Under the pieces are notes generated by a model, which was not told the origin of the DNA, ran no database searches, and saw only the letters and a program-made list of their open reading frames with translations. This document shows positions 1 through 8,004 of a stretch of DNA of 64,000 bases, piece by piece (positions within the stretch are counted from its first letter, which is position 1; each line of letters opens with the position of its first letter). Origin of the DNA: Changpingibacter yushuensis (GTDB lineage Bacteria; Actinomycetota; Actinomycetes; Actinomycetales; Actinomycetaceae); assembly GCF_014041995.1 (NCBI RefSeq), contig NZ_CP059492.1, positions 124,001 to 188,000 of the forward strand, written 5' to 3'. Both the position numbers and the translations under genes were made by a program.

Positions 1-885
1 GTCGGACGCCTCCTCGAGGATCTCATGTTGACTTCGGGACTCGATACTTCGTGGGTCAAGTGGGTTGAATCCGACGGCGTCGGCCGATCTGTACGCAATG
101 GTCTCAACTTCACTGAGCGTGGATTTGGTGTTCGCGGCGCGGTCGGTTCCTCTGATCGGGGAAACACTGCAATCGCTCAGATGCAGCCTGATGATATCGA
201 TTGGGACGCACTCTTCGGCCAAGGAGTCCGGTGGTTGCACACGGGTGGTATCTTCGCAGCTCTCTCAGAGAACGCGGCTGCGGTGGCGAAGGCAGCCATG
301 GAGGCGGCACATCGTCACGGCACGGTCGTTTCCTACGACCTCAACTACCGCCCGTCCCTGTGGGCTGGCATCGGTGGCCAGAAGCGGGCACAGGAAGTCA
401 ACCGCGAGCTAGCTCAGTACGTGGATGTGATGATCGGGAACGAAGAGGACTTTACGGCCTCGCTCGGATTTGAAGTCGAAGGAACTGACGAGAATCTGAC
501 CGTTCTGCCCATCGATTCCTTCAAGAAGATGATCGAGAAGGTTTCCGCTGAATACACCAACTTCGAGGTAATTGGCACGACGCTGCGCCAGGTGCGCACC
601 GCGACCGTCAATGACCTGGGTGCCATCGCTTGGATGCGTGGGCAGGGATTTGCCCAGGCTACTCAGCGCAATGGTTTGGAGATCCTTGACCGTGTTGGCG
701 GCGGAGATTCTTTTGCCTCTGGTTTGGCATACGGAATCCTCGAATACGGAAACATCGAGAAAGCAGTCAACTACGGCGCAGCCCATGGAGCACTTGCCAT
801 GACTACGCCGGGCGATACCTCGATGGCAAACCTTGATGAAGTAGAGCGCCTTGTCGGTGGTGGCAGCGCTCGAGTGAAGCGATAA
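1..885 (+). CDS. PfkB-family sugar kinase (KDG-kinase-like), 5' end outside window
   Basis: This is the C-terminal part of a ribokinase/PfkB-family carbohydrate kinase that would phosphorylate a sugar or sugar acid with ATP in the cytoplasm. The frame is open from base 1, so the ATG at 25 is probably internal and the true start lies upstream. Visible family features are SYDLNYRPSLW, the MIGNEEDF segment that follows it, and GGGDSFASG near the C-terminus, which holds the catalytic Asp and anion hole. The sequence most resembles 2-dehydro-3-deoxygluconate kinases. The next genes encode an MHS-type transporter and an idonate-type dehydrogenase, which fits a sugar-acid catabolic operon. The exact substrate cannot be read from sequence. 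Confidence 0.85.
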   Translation, partial: VGRLLEDLMLTSGLDTSWVKWVESDGVGRSVRNGLNFTERGFGVRGAVGSSDRGNTAIAQMQPDDIDWDALFGQGVRWLHTGGIFAALSENAAAVAKAAMEAAHRHGTVVSYDLNYRPSLWAGIGGQKRAQEVNRELAQYVDVMIGNEEDFTASLGFEVEGTDENLTVLPIDSFKKMIEKVSAEYTNFEVIGTTLRQVRTATVNDLGAIAWMRGQGFAQATQRNGLEILDRVGGGDSFASGLAYGILEYGNIEKAVNYGAAHGALAMTTPGDTSMANLDEVERLVGGGSARVKR

Positions 886-2031
886 ATCTAGCAATGTAGG
901 TTCTCGTGCGGTGTGGCATGACGGGGGTTGCGCCACGCCGCACACGGAACCACATTTCTTCTTTCACGCATTCATGCGTGACCCATTCTCTTCTGGGAAC
1001 TCGTTTGGTAGCCGATGAAGGCATCTTTGCGCCCAGAAACAACCCAAGGAAAATCCATATGTCAGAGACGACTATCGAAAAGAAGCCGAATCTTGCTGAA
1101 CGCACTACGGGCGATCTAGTCAAGGCGGCAATGTCAGGGTGGCTCGGCACAGCGTTGGAGTTCATGGACTTCCAGCTGTACTCACTCGCCGCCGCACTCG
1201 TTTTCTCCGATCTGTTCTTCAGTTCGGAAAGTCCGGGAGTCGCGGTTATGTCCGCGATGGCAATCTACGGCGTTGGCTATATCGCTCGGCCAATTGGCGC
1301 TTGGTACTTCGGCCGTATGGGCGACCGCGTGGGACGCAAGAAGGTCCTGTTCATTACCATCACAATGATGGGCGTTTCCACAACACTCATTGGCGCTCTG
1401 CCGACGTTCCATCAGGTTGGTTGGATCGCTCCGGCGCTGCTGGTGGTTCTCCGCTTGATCCAAGGCTTTGGTGCAGGTGCAGAGATTTCTGGCGCTGCAG
1501 TGATGCTTGCCGAGTATGCCCCCAAGGACCGTCGCGGCATAATCTCATCCCTCGTCGCGCTGGGAACCAACTCTGGCACTCTCTTTGCGGGCCTAGTCTG
1601 GGCAATACTCACCGCAGTCATGTCCGATGAAACACTGCTTTCTTGGGGATGGCGTATTCCGTTCCTCGGTTCAATCATCATCATGGCTTTCGCAATCTTC
1701 ATCCGTTTGCACCTCAAGGAGACCCCGGTCTTCGAAGCGACTCAAGAAGAGATCGTTGAGGCCTACGATGTTCCTCTTTCGCAGCGTTCCGTCGTCACGA
1801 AGCCAGCTAAGCAGAAGATCTCGCCGAAGGCTTTCGCCGCAGCGTTCTTCCTTCGTTTTGGTCAGTCCGGCAACTCTGGCATGGTTCAGACTTACCTCAT
1901 CTCCTTCCTGTCCGTGAACCTGTTCTTCTCGAAGTCCGTTGCTTCGTCAATTACAGTCCTTTCTTCACTGGTTGGCTTGATACGACCTGGGTTTGTTGGA
2001 GGCTCCAGAGTTACGGATGGAGAATAGATTC

Positions 2032-2364
2032 ATGGCCCAACACAAGAACAAGGGACGCCGCTACTCGGCTGAAGAGAAAGCTGCTGCGGTCCGGATGGTG
2101 CGCACACTTCGCGTCGAGCTCGGTACGAGCCAAGGAACGACCTCGCGCGTGGCCGAGCAGCTCGGTTACGGGGTTGAGTCGGTGCGGGCCTGGGTGCGCC
2201 AGGCTGATATCGATGACGGCGTGAAAGCCGGGGTCACGACCGACGAGCAGGCTCGGATGCGTGAGCTTGAACAAGAGGTGCGCGAGCTCAAGCGCGCGAA
2301 TGAAATCTTGAAGCGGGCCGCGTCTTTCTTCGGGGCGGAGCTCGACCGCCAACACAAGATGTAG
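2032..2364 (+). CDS. IS3-family transposase OrfA
   Basis: This 110-residue protein binds the element ends and cooperates with OrfB in transposition. It has an N-terminal helix-turn-helix region (RYSAEEKAAAVRMV through GVESVRAWVRQ) and a C-terminal leucine-zipper-like coiled coil (RELEQEVRELKRANEIL), the usual OrfA plan. The ATG at 2032 is preceded by GGAG at 2019-2022. The frame stays open further upstream into the left terminal repeat, which is not used. Its stop TAG overlaps the GTG start of orfB by one base, which suggests translational coupling or frameshifting. Confidence 0.85.
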   Translation: MAQHKNKGRRYSAEEKAAAVRMVRTLRVELGTSQGTTSRVAEQLGYGVESVRAWVRQADIDDGVKAGVTTDEQARMRELEQEVRELKRANEILKRAASFFGAELDRQHKM

Positions 2365-3284
2365 TGGCATTCATCAACGCGAACAAGGACGATATTGTTG
2401 CTGGACGCAGGCTCGGGGTCGAGCGCATCTGCAAGGTATTGCAGGTGGCCCCGTCTACGTATTACGCCGCGAACGGCAGGCCGGCATCAGCCCGGCAAAT
2501 TCGGGACGCGGAGGTCGCGCCACGGTTGCTCGAGCTCTGGGAGTCAAACTACTCGGTCTATGGGGTGCGTAAGCTCTGGAAAGCAGCCCAGCGATCGGGT
2601 ATCGATATCGGTCGTGACCAAGTCGCGAGACTGATGAAAATCCTTCAGATTGAAGGGGTACGGCGCGAGAAACGGGTCAAGACGACGAAGCCTGATCCGA
2701 AGATGCCGAGGCATCCCGATCTCGTGAACCGCGTCTTCAATGCAGATGCGCCGAATCAGCTGTGGGTGACAGATCTGACGTTCGTGCCCACCTGGCAGGG
2801 CATCGCTTACGTGTGCTTCATCATCGACGCGTTCAGCCGCATGATTGTGGGCTGGCGATGTGCATCGAACATGAAGACCGAGACGGTGCTCGATGCGATT
2901 GAAATGGCCCGCTGGTCACGCGGCAGGCATCTTCCCGAGCTGCGTTGTCACAGCGACGCGGGCAGTCAATTCACGTCCATTCGCTATGGGGAACGCCTCG
3001 CCGAGATCGGGGCGACGCCCTCGATCGGGACCGTTGGCGACAGCTACGATAACGCGCTCGCTGAGACAGTGAACGGCTATTACAAGGCTGAGCTTGTGCG
3101 CGGGCCCGCGAAACCGGGGCCGTGGAAAACGGTCGATGACCTCGAGCTCGCGACGCTGGGGTGGGTGCACTGGCACAACACGAAACGACTCCATGGCTAC
3201 CTCGGTGATGTGCCTCCAACGGAGTTCGAGGAATCGTTCTATGCTGGGGTTACCAGCGCCCAAGAACTGGTTGAAATCAAATGA
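2364..3284 (+). CDS. IS3-family transposase OrfB (DDE integrase domain)
   Basis: This is the 306-residue catalytic subunit of the IS. An N-terminal HTH_21-type region (YSVYGVRKLWKAAQR) precedes the rve integrase core. The DDE triad is visible: Asp in LWVTDLTF, Asp in CHSDAGSQFTS and Glu in NALAETVNGYYKAEL. The C-terminal HNTKRLHGYLGDVPP segment is typical of IS3 OrfB. The GTG start at 2364 overlaps the orfA stop. The frame is intact, so the element may still be mobile. Confidence 0.9.
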   Translation: MAFINANKDDIVAGRRLGVERICKVLQVAPSTYYAANGRPASARQIRDAEVAPRLLELWESNYSVYGVRKLWKAAQRSGIDIGRDQVARLMKILQIEGVRREKRVKTTKPDPKMPRHPDLVNRVFNADAPNQLWVTDLTFVPTWQGIAYVCFIIDAFSRMIVGWRCASNMKTETVLDAIEMARWSRGRHLPELRCHSDAGSQFTSIRYGERLAEIGATPSIGTVGDSYDNALAETVNGYYKAELVRGPAKPGPWKTVDDLELATLGWVHWHNTKRLHGYLGDVPPTEFEESFYAGVTSAQELVEIK

Positions 3285-3820
3285 GCTGAGTCTCCACTAA
3301 ACCCAGGGCGCTTCAGCTTCCTCACCGTTCCTTTGATTGGTTGGCTGGGTGACCGATACGGCCGCCGCACGATCTACCGTGCCGTTACCAGCATTGGCAT
3401 TATCATCATCATTCCGTGCTTGTACTTCTTGGTGAACTCCATGGGTACCCACACCACGGAGGCTGTGGTGGACGGCGTCACCACGCAGTATTTCGATCGC
3501 CCGGCGCTCATGTTCTACATCGCCTACATCGTGCTACACAACATCACAGTGCTCTCCCTCTTCTCGTTGGAGAACATCACCATGGCGGAGCTGTTCGGAT
3601 CCAAGAGGCGCTACGAGGCTTTGGCGCTTTCCAAGGAGATTCCAAACATGGTGACAGCAGGCTTCGGCCCGTTTATCGCGGCCAGCTTGGTCACGCTTTT
3701 CAGTGGTTCGTGGATTCCTTTGGCCATCCTCATGTTTGTATACACGGGCGCTCCGTTGATCACCACATTCTTTATGCCCGAGGTCGCAGGGCGCGACCTC
3801 ACAGATCCTAAGGATGCAAT

Positions 3821-4846
3821 GTGAAAGCAGTAGTTGTTGCAGGTGCTGATGACCTGCGCGTTGAAGAGATTGCTGATCTGACACCTGGTCCAGGCGAGGT
3901 CCGCGTAGCTATGGAGTGGGGTGGCATTTGTGGATCGGATATCGCGTACTGGAAGACGGGAACGTCCGGGACTGCCGTCCTGAAAGAGCCTTTGGTACTC
4001 GGCCATGAAGTGGCCGGACGCATCGACCAGATTGGCGAGGGTGTCGAGGGCTTAGAAATAGGTCAGGCAGTGACCATTCACCCAGCAACACTGGTTGGCG
4101 ATCACACGATGCCAGAGTCCATCAAGGGCCGCGACAACCTGTGGCCCGAGTGCCGCTATTTCGGCTCGGCCGCGTTTATGCCGCACGAGCAGGGTGGTTT
4201 CTCCGCGTACCGCCTGTGCCGCGCTGATCAGATTCGTATTCTGCCGGAAAACCTTTCCACCCGCGAGGGTGCCGTGGCTGAACCTCTCGGTGTTGCGATG
4301 CATGCAGTTAACCGTGCAGGCGATCTCGCTGGTAAGCGCGTTTTGGTGAATGGTGCTGGTCCGATTGGAGCACTTGTCGTTGCAGCCGCAAAGTATGCAG
4401 GTGCATCTGAGGTTTACGTCTCTGACCTGAGCGATAAGGCACTTGCAGTGGCGAAAGCCATGGGCGCTGATCACGTAATAGATCGCTCCAAGGGTGAGGA
4501 TCTGCCACAGGACGTAGAGGTGGCATTTGATGCCTCTGGGGCTTCCCGCGCCCTTGGCGATGTGTTCCTCGCAGTTCAACGTGGTGGCAGGTTTGTCCAA
4601 GTGGGCAATTTGCCAGCAGGTGAGGTTCCGGTCGCATTGGGCCAGCTAGTGACTCGCGAGATCGAGTACGTCGGTTCCTATCGCTTCATTGATGAGATCA
4701 CCGACGCCGTCGCAGCCATGGCGAACGGTCTGAATGTGGAGCCTCTCTTGACTCACACGTTCGGCATCGATGATGCACTGGAAGCTTTCCAAACCGCGGC
4801 GGACCGTTCCACCGGTTCGTCAAAGGTCATGCTGAAGCTCTCCTGA
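3821..4846 (+). CDS. Zinc-type medium-chain dehydrogenase, L-idonate 5-dehydrogenase/sorbitol dehydrogenase-like
   Basis: This 341-residue NAD(P)-dependent medium-chain dehydrogenase probably oxidises a polyol or sugar acid. It has the N-terminal GroES-like domain with GGICGSDIAYW (catalytic zinc Cys) and LGHEVAGRI (His-Glu), followed by a Rossmann fold with NGAGPIGALVVAAAK. The FGSAAFMPHEQGGFSAYR segment is typical of L-idonate 5-dehydrogenases. The lobe that normally binds structural zinc with four cysteines reads HPATLVGDHTMPESIKGR and has lost most of them. The GTG start overlaps the transporter stop by four bases, so translation is coupled. Activity on idonate itself is inferred from similarity and neighbours. 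Confidence 0.85.
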   Translation: MKAVVVAGADDLRVEEIADLTPGPGEVRVAMEWGGICGSDIAYWKTGTSGTAVLKEPLVLGHEVAGRIDQIGEGVEGLEIGQAVTIHPATLVGDHTMPESIKGRDNLWPECRYFGSAAFMPHEQGGFSAYRLCRADQIRILPENLSTREGAVAEPLGVAMHAVNRAGDLAGKRVLVNGAGPIGALVVAAAKYAGASEVYVSDLSDKALAVAKAMGADHVIDRSKGEDLPQDVEVAFDASGASRALGDVFLAVQRGGRFVQVGNLPAGEVPVALGQLVTREIEYVGSYRFIDEITDAVAAMANGLNVEPLLTHTFGIDDALEAFQTAADRSTGSSKVMLKLS

Positions 4847-4903
4847 ACTTGGAACATGATGCTTGACTCCCCGTAAAAGGAACAAGCAGGGAGTCAGCAC
4901 AAT

Positions 4904-4948
4904 ACTGAAGGGGTAGGACCAGCTGTGAGCTGGTCCTACCCCTTCAGT
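4904..4948 (+). terminator. 21-bp perfect hairpin, probable bidirectional terminator
   Basis: Arms 4904-4924 and 4928-4948 are perfectly complementary (ACTGAAGGGGTAGGACCAGC plus one base) around a GTG loop. The hairpin lies 57 bp after the dehydrogenase stop and 22 bp before the 3' end of the opposing aminotransferase remnant, the right place to end transcription from both sides. There is no T-tract. Confidence 0.75.
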
Positions 4949-4970
4949 GCATCCAACTCCTATGGCGTAC

Positions 4971-5190
4971 TTACACGCGTAGAGCGTTCAGCGAACGATC
5001 GAAGGACGTAAGGAACCACTCGAGGTCGGTTTCTGAGAACACGAGCGGAGGCCTCAACTTCAGAACATTTCCATGGGGGCCGCAGATTGACTTGAACAGC
5101 TTTCCGACACGTGATGCGTTGCCATCGTGTCCTCATCGCGAACGACGTCGAGCACGGCTTGGGCGCGCGAACACCGGGTTTCGCTTACAA
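4971..5190 (-). pseudogene. C-terminal remnant of a class III aminotransferase
   Basis: Reading the minus strand, a fragment ending at TAA (4971-4973) contains CGPHGNVLKLRPPLVFS and then DLEWFLTSFDRSLNALRV. This is the standard C-terminus of class III (PLP-dependent omega/GABA-type) aminotransferases. Just upstream, another frame continues the family pattern with AQAVLDVVRDEDTMA, so at least one frameshift has occurred near 5110. No N-terminal or PLP-lysine region is found upstream. The gene is a decayed stump, presumably once convergent with the sugar-acid operon. Confidence 0.75.
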
Positions 5191-5395
5191 AGCGTTGATG
5201 ATCGGGGTGTGGCAAGTGTATATACCAGTGGTAGGCGACAGTTGAGCTGTGGAAAAGTGGGCAGACGCTATCAGGCCGAGATTGTGGGGACTCTGTCCCC
5301 ACTCGCCTGCCAGGACGGTGTCCGCCCTGGACCCACCCCTCCCGCACTCACGGCCACGGCCGTGGCGCGGATGAACTACACACTGGGGTACGTAG
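5191..5395. other. Non-coding stretch without a recognised feature
   Basis: About 200 bp between the aminotransferase remnant and the next reading frame. Short open frames here look like shadows. No RNA gene, strong hairpin or family-like protein is seen. Confidence 0.4.
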
Positions 5396-5428
5396 GTGGT
5401 CAATGGAAGAAGAATTCAGACTGTGGCA

Positions 5429-5827
5429 ATGAAGAAGACCCGCATGTTCACGATGGCTGCCGGATTTGAGTTGGAGAAGAAGCCTGGACACAGTGACTTT
5501 TCGGTTCTCCCGACGCTGCATTGGTGGAAGTTAGCTGAACCTATCAGCTCCCGAAACCCACTCAAGAACCATTGCGGGCGCTTCGCTCTCATCCGTACCG
5601 CAGACGGTGACGTTCTTGGCGTCATCAAGGAAACCTTCAAACGATCCCAAAAACGCGTGACCGCAGACGAAACAGCTCTCGGACGCCCCTACGGGACGCT
5701 TATCAACGTCTTTCCTCTACCTGCGCGCCCGGAACTGATCGAGCATGCCTACGAACTGCGAGGCGGGGCGCGGTACCTGCCCGACGACGAAACAAACTCA
5801 CTGCGCACCAACCACACACGCTGTTAA
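5429..5827 (+). CDS. Hypothetical protein, function unknown
   Basis: This frame would encode about 132 residues from the ATG at 5429 (MKKTRMFTMAAGFEL); an in-frame GTG at 5396 is an alternative start. A purine-rich GAAGAAG precedes the ATG. The protein is soluble and slightly basic, with KPGHSDFSVLPTLHWW and FALIRTADGDVLGVIKET segments, no signal peptide and no membrane segment. I do not recognise the family. It lies among gene remnants at the edge of the accessory region, so it may itself be a fragment of a larger gene. Confidence 0.45.
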   Translation: MKKTRMFTMAAGFELEKKPGHSDFSVLPTLHWWKLAEPISSRNPLKNHCGRFALIRTADGDVLGVIKETFKRSQKRVTADETALGRPYGTLINVFPLPARPELIEHAYELRGGARYLPDDETNSLRTNHTRC

Positions 5828-6077
5828 CCGCACAACCAACAAACCGTGATCGGATGTTGCTTATGGTTCCAAACTGCATGTTGCCACGGAGTGAGCGGTT
5901 CAAGTGATGTCTGCTTGGGATCAACCCGGTACTTTCAGTGTTTGCCAGTAGAACTAGTTCAGATATGCCGAAAGCTCAACTCTCAAGCCATCTCTCTTGG
6001 TACTCTAAAAACGAGGTTCAATGTATCGACAGAGACAAGTCCGTCTTATAGACACCGTGCTCGAAAGAGGAAAAGAC

Positions 6078-6338
6078 ATGCAGGAGCTCACATCCACCGT
6101 CTCGTATCCAAGGGTTCGTCATTCAGCATGGGCCAGTTTCGCATGGGGTCTATTGAGTGTCCCCTTTTTTTACGTTCTCTTTCCGGCCTTACTATCTCTC
6201 TGGTTCGCCAATAAAGAGATCCGCGACAGTTCCAACACAAAGGGACTCACGTACATTGGAATCATCCTCTCAGTGCTTTCACTTCTCGGTTTCGCAGTGA
6301 TCATGACACGTGTCATCTCACTTGTTCTGTTTCCCTAA
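6078..6338 (+). CDS. Small two-helix membrane protein (DUF4190-like)
   Basis: This is an 86-residue protein from the ATG at 6078, preceded by GAGG at 6067-6070; the same frame is open from 6021 but with a poorer start. Two hydrophobic helices are visible, FAWGLLSVPFFYVLFPALL and, after a polar loop (ANKEIRDSSNTKG), LTYIGIILSVLSLLGFAVI. The loop with its Lys-Glu-Ile-Arg pattern and the gly-leu rich helices resemble DUF4190-type proteins of unknown role. It stands alone among remnants, so the function is open. Confidence 0.6.
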   Translation: MQELTSTVSYPRVRHSAWASFAWGLLSVPFFYVLFPALLSLWFANKEIRDSSNTKGLTYIGIILSVLSLLGFAVIMTRVISLVLFP

Positions 6339-6460
6339 ACTGGTCACGGAGAATAGACACAAACATTAGACGCGCTGTAACTGTGTGCCGACAAGGACAC
6401 TTTCTTGACCCCTATCGGGGGTAATCCATCACCTCGAGGATGAAAAGCCAACCACTGGTG

Positions 6461-6654
6461 GTCAAGCTGCGGGAGAACGCGTGAAGTGAGCGTGTCTCGT
6501 TCCTCGGCTTCAGCCGCGAGATCCACCGGATCGTGTCCACCATGAAAGCGCTCGAGCGCTTTCATGGTGGACCTAGACCCAGCGATGGAAGAAAGTTCTC
6601 AACGCATCCGACACCCGAATCGGCGGCCGTTTTAGCAGTCCGAGAGCAGCATGA
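6461..6654 (+). pseudogene. Degenerate mutator (IS256-family) transposase remnant
   Basis: The plus strand reads VKLRENA, then a stop (TGA at 6482-6484), then SERVSFLGFSREIHRIVST. This matches the mutator-family region around the catalytic Glu (family pattern: PFLxFxxEIRRVIxxTNAIES). After a palindrome at 6535-6572 the frame shifts, and RWKKVLNASDTRIGGRF ending at TGA 6652-6654 matches the family C-terminus. The piece therefore keeps two short blocks of a transposase with a nonsense change, an indel and an internal loss. Confidence 0.7.
6535..6572. repeat. 38-bp perfect palindrome
   Basis: GTCCACCATGAAAGCGCTC (6535-6553) is followed immediately by its exact reverse complement (6554-6572), with no loop. 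It lies exactly where the mutator transposase remnant loses its reading frame, so it probably arose by a deletion/inversion event. Confidence 0.9.
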
Positions 6655-6773
6655 CAACCCAACCCAGTTACACCGTTAGGTTGACGGATCTCCTCAAGCC
6701 CCGAGAAACGTGCGTGACCAGCAGCAGTGGAACAGCCCCAGTACCGTAACTTTGAGAAGACCTATGCATCAGA

Positions 6774-7340
6774 CTACTGGTTGATGTTGTGGCATTGCTC
6801 GCCGCAGAATGTTCCTCCGACGTAAAGGCGAGCACACTGCTGGCCTTTCTTCACCGTAAATGGTGATGTTATGTGACGGATGGCAGATGTGCGAAATACG
6901 CACTCATACTGGGTGGTTCCTTTCCAAGTTGTGTAGATAGTGTTGTCGTTTCGATTTTGAGAATCAGTTCGGTAATTGCATAGATTTGCTGAAGCAATGA
7001 GAAGATATTGCGCAGCTTCCTCGGTGATACGAGTTCCAGATCCTTGAATGTCGTGAGCAAGTGTGCCAGATGGAATCTGAATTGAAAGACCTTTGAAACC
7101 GAAGGTAAATCCACCTATGGCTTGGTGCCCCCAAGCGGATCTTGTGCCAATTGATGGTTCACCTTGCAGAGCAACATAATCACTTCTGCTTGGATCGGTG
7201 CTCTGTGTTGTGCCTCCATAGACAATTTGATCACCTTGTTCATGACCACTATCTATTTGATCGGCGCTAGCGACAGCTGTGCTTGATAAGGCGAGAGACA
7301 CAGATGCAAATATGGCAAAAATCAAGTTGCGTGTTTTCAT
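6774..7340 (-). CDS. Secreted cysteine-containing protein, function unknown
   Basis: This 188-residue protein has a clear Sec signal peptide (basic MKTRN, then a hydrophobic core FAIFASVSLALSSTAV, probable cleavage after ASA). The mature part is rich in Gly, Ser, Thr and Tyr and carries five cysteines (NLCNYR, YECVFR, QCARLY, FCGEQC), a pattern of small extracellular disulfide-bonded proteins. No lipobox, LPXTG or membrane anchor is present, so it should be released. Base composition is visibly richer in A and T than the core genes nearby, which suggests transfer. I do not recognise the family; a small toxin, bacteriocin-like or adhesin role is possible but unsupported. Confidence 0.65.
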   Translation of the reverse strand: MKTRNLIFAIFASVSLALSSTAVASADQIDSGHEQGDQIVYGGTTQSTDPSRSDYVALQGEPSIGTRSAWGHQAIGGFTFGFKGLSIQIPSGTLAHDIQGSGTRITEEAAQYLLIASANLCNYRTDSQNRNDNTIYTTWKGTTQYECVFRTSAIRHITSPFTVKKGQQCARLYVGGTFCGEQCHNINQ

Positions 7341-7498
7341 ATTCTTGCTTGCGCTTGAAACAATGCCCTAATTGACATGTGCTGTACGTTACACGCCACC
7401 ACCGTAGGGATGCTTCAACACCAATATTGGGAGAATGGAACCTGGAAACACCATTTATCTTCCATTGCACGGAACCTCGCGTTACAACGTGGCAAAGG

Positions 7499-7691
7499 AT
7501 GGGGGACGTGGCTACAAATCAAGTGGACTGGGATGTTATGGCCGATTGGGCTGAAAGTGATGATTCCTTCCTCCGGCTCGCCAGGGGGCATCATCGTGGA
7601 TGAAAAGGCGCGTAACGCGAGTCGTGAACTGCTTACCCGTGTCGCAGGAAGGACAAGCCGCTTCGACGGTCATGTGCAACCGGAGCAGTGA
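7499..7691 (+). pseudogene. Frameshifted small antitoxin-like gene
   Basis: One frame reads MGDVATNQVDWDVMADWAESDDSF and then diverges and stops at 7603. A second frame continues with GIIVDEKARNASRELLTRVAGR and stops at 7691. Joined, they resemble small actinobacterial antitoxin-type proteins with a DxxAxWAESDE start and a GRxLLxxAxG tail. A single frameshift near 7565-7575 would link them. Family assignment is by pattern memory only. It lies just upstream of hicAB. Confidence 0.35.
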
Positions 7692-7743
7692 ATAGCCAAA
7701 TAGCTAGCGGTTGCAGAACGGCATTTCGCCACCACAGATAACA

Positions 7744-7775
7744 ACCCCCACTTGTTTTACGAAACAAGTGGGGGT
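7744..7775 (+). promoter_or_regulatory. 14-bp inverted repeat upstream of hicA (operator or terminator)
   Basis: Arms ACCCCCACTTGTTT (7744-7757) and its complement (7762-7775) surround a 4-base loop. The right arm touches a -10-like TAGTAT (7775-7780) only six bases before the hicA ATG. This could be an autoregulatory operator over a leaderless promoter, or the terminator of the preceding remnant. Confidence 0.6.
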
Positions 7776-7786
7776 AGTATCATTCT

Positions 7787-8002
7787 ATGACGAGGCCACA
7801 GAAGTATCGAGATGTTCATCGTTTTCTCACGAAACACGGATGGGTGAAGGTACGGACCCGTGGCAGCCATGAAGTGTGGGTATCGGGTGATGGGCTGGCG
7901 AAAGTAACAGTGGCTGCGCACCAAGGAGTTGTATCGGCGGGAATCGTTCGACAGATCCAAGCACAGTTCCCAGACGACGAGGTAGCGAAAGGATGGAATT
8001 GA
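7787..8002 (+). CDS. hicA: HicA-family mRNA interferase toxin
   Basis: This 71-residue protein has the HicA double-stranded RNA-binding-like fold signature: KYRDVHRFLTKHGW, then TRGSHEVW with the catalytic His, and later SAGIVRQIQAQF. HicA toxins cleave mRNA when free of HicB. The ATG at 7787 has no clear Shine-Dalgarno site and follows a -10-like hexamer by six bases, so a leaderless transcript is plausible. hicB follows after two bases. Length is normal for the family. Confidence 0.88.
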   Translation: MTRPQKYRDVHRFLTKHGWVKVRTRGSHEVWVSGDGLAKVTVAAHQGVVSAGIVRQIQAQFPDDEVAKGWN

Positions 8003-8004
8003 CC

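Larger units (their letters stand above)
1988..3305 (+). mobile_element. IS3-family insertion sequence inside the MHS transporter gene
   Basis: An element of about 1.32 kb carries orfA and orfB and is bounded by imperfect inverted repeats. The left end reads TGGGTTTGTTGGAGGCTC. The reverse complement of the right end reads TGGGTTTAGTGGAGACTC. The flanking bases (ACC on the left, GGG on the right) do not show an obvious 3-bp target duplication, so the exact ends may be off by one to three bases. It lies in the same orientation as its host gene. Confidence 0.85.
1059..3824 (+). pseudogene. MHS-family MFS transporter interrupted by an IS element
   Basis: This is a metabolite:proton symporter (MFS, MHS subfamily) split in two. 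The N-terminal half (1059 to about 1987, about 309 codons) begins MSETTIEKK and has the family loop motif FGRMGDRVGRKK. The C-terminal half (about 3306-3824) carries the repeated motif GWLGDRYGRRT and ends PKDAM. The ATG at 1059 follows AAGGA at 1046-1050; an open frame runs further upstream to 906 but lacks a ribosome site. Without the insert the halves would make about 480 residues, normal for the family. The stop codon overlaps the GTG of the next gene. Transport of a sugar acid is inferred from the neighbours. As read, the gene cannot make a full transporter. Confidence 0.88.

Noticed and set aside
409-945. 178-codon minus-strand frame opposite the PfkB kinase
   Set aside because: Entirely antisense to a well-supported gene and without recognisable domains.
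5210-5240. Possible operator around TATATACCAGTGGTAGG
   Set aside because: No symmetric partner half-site and no nearby intact regulator or regulated gene.
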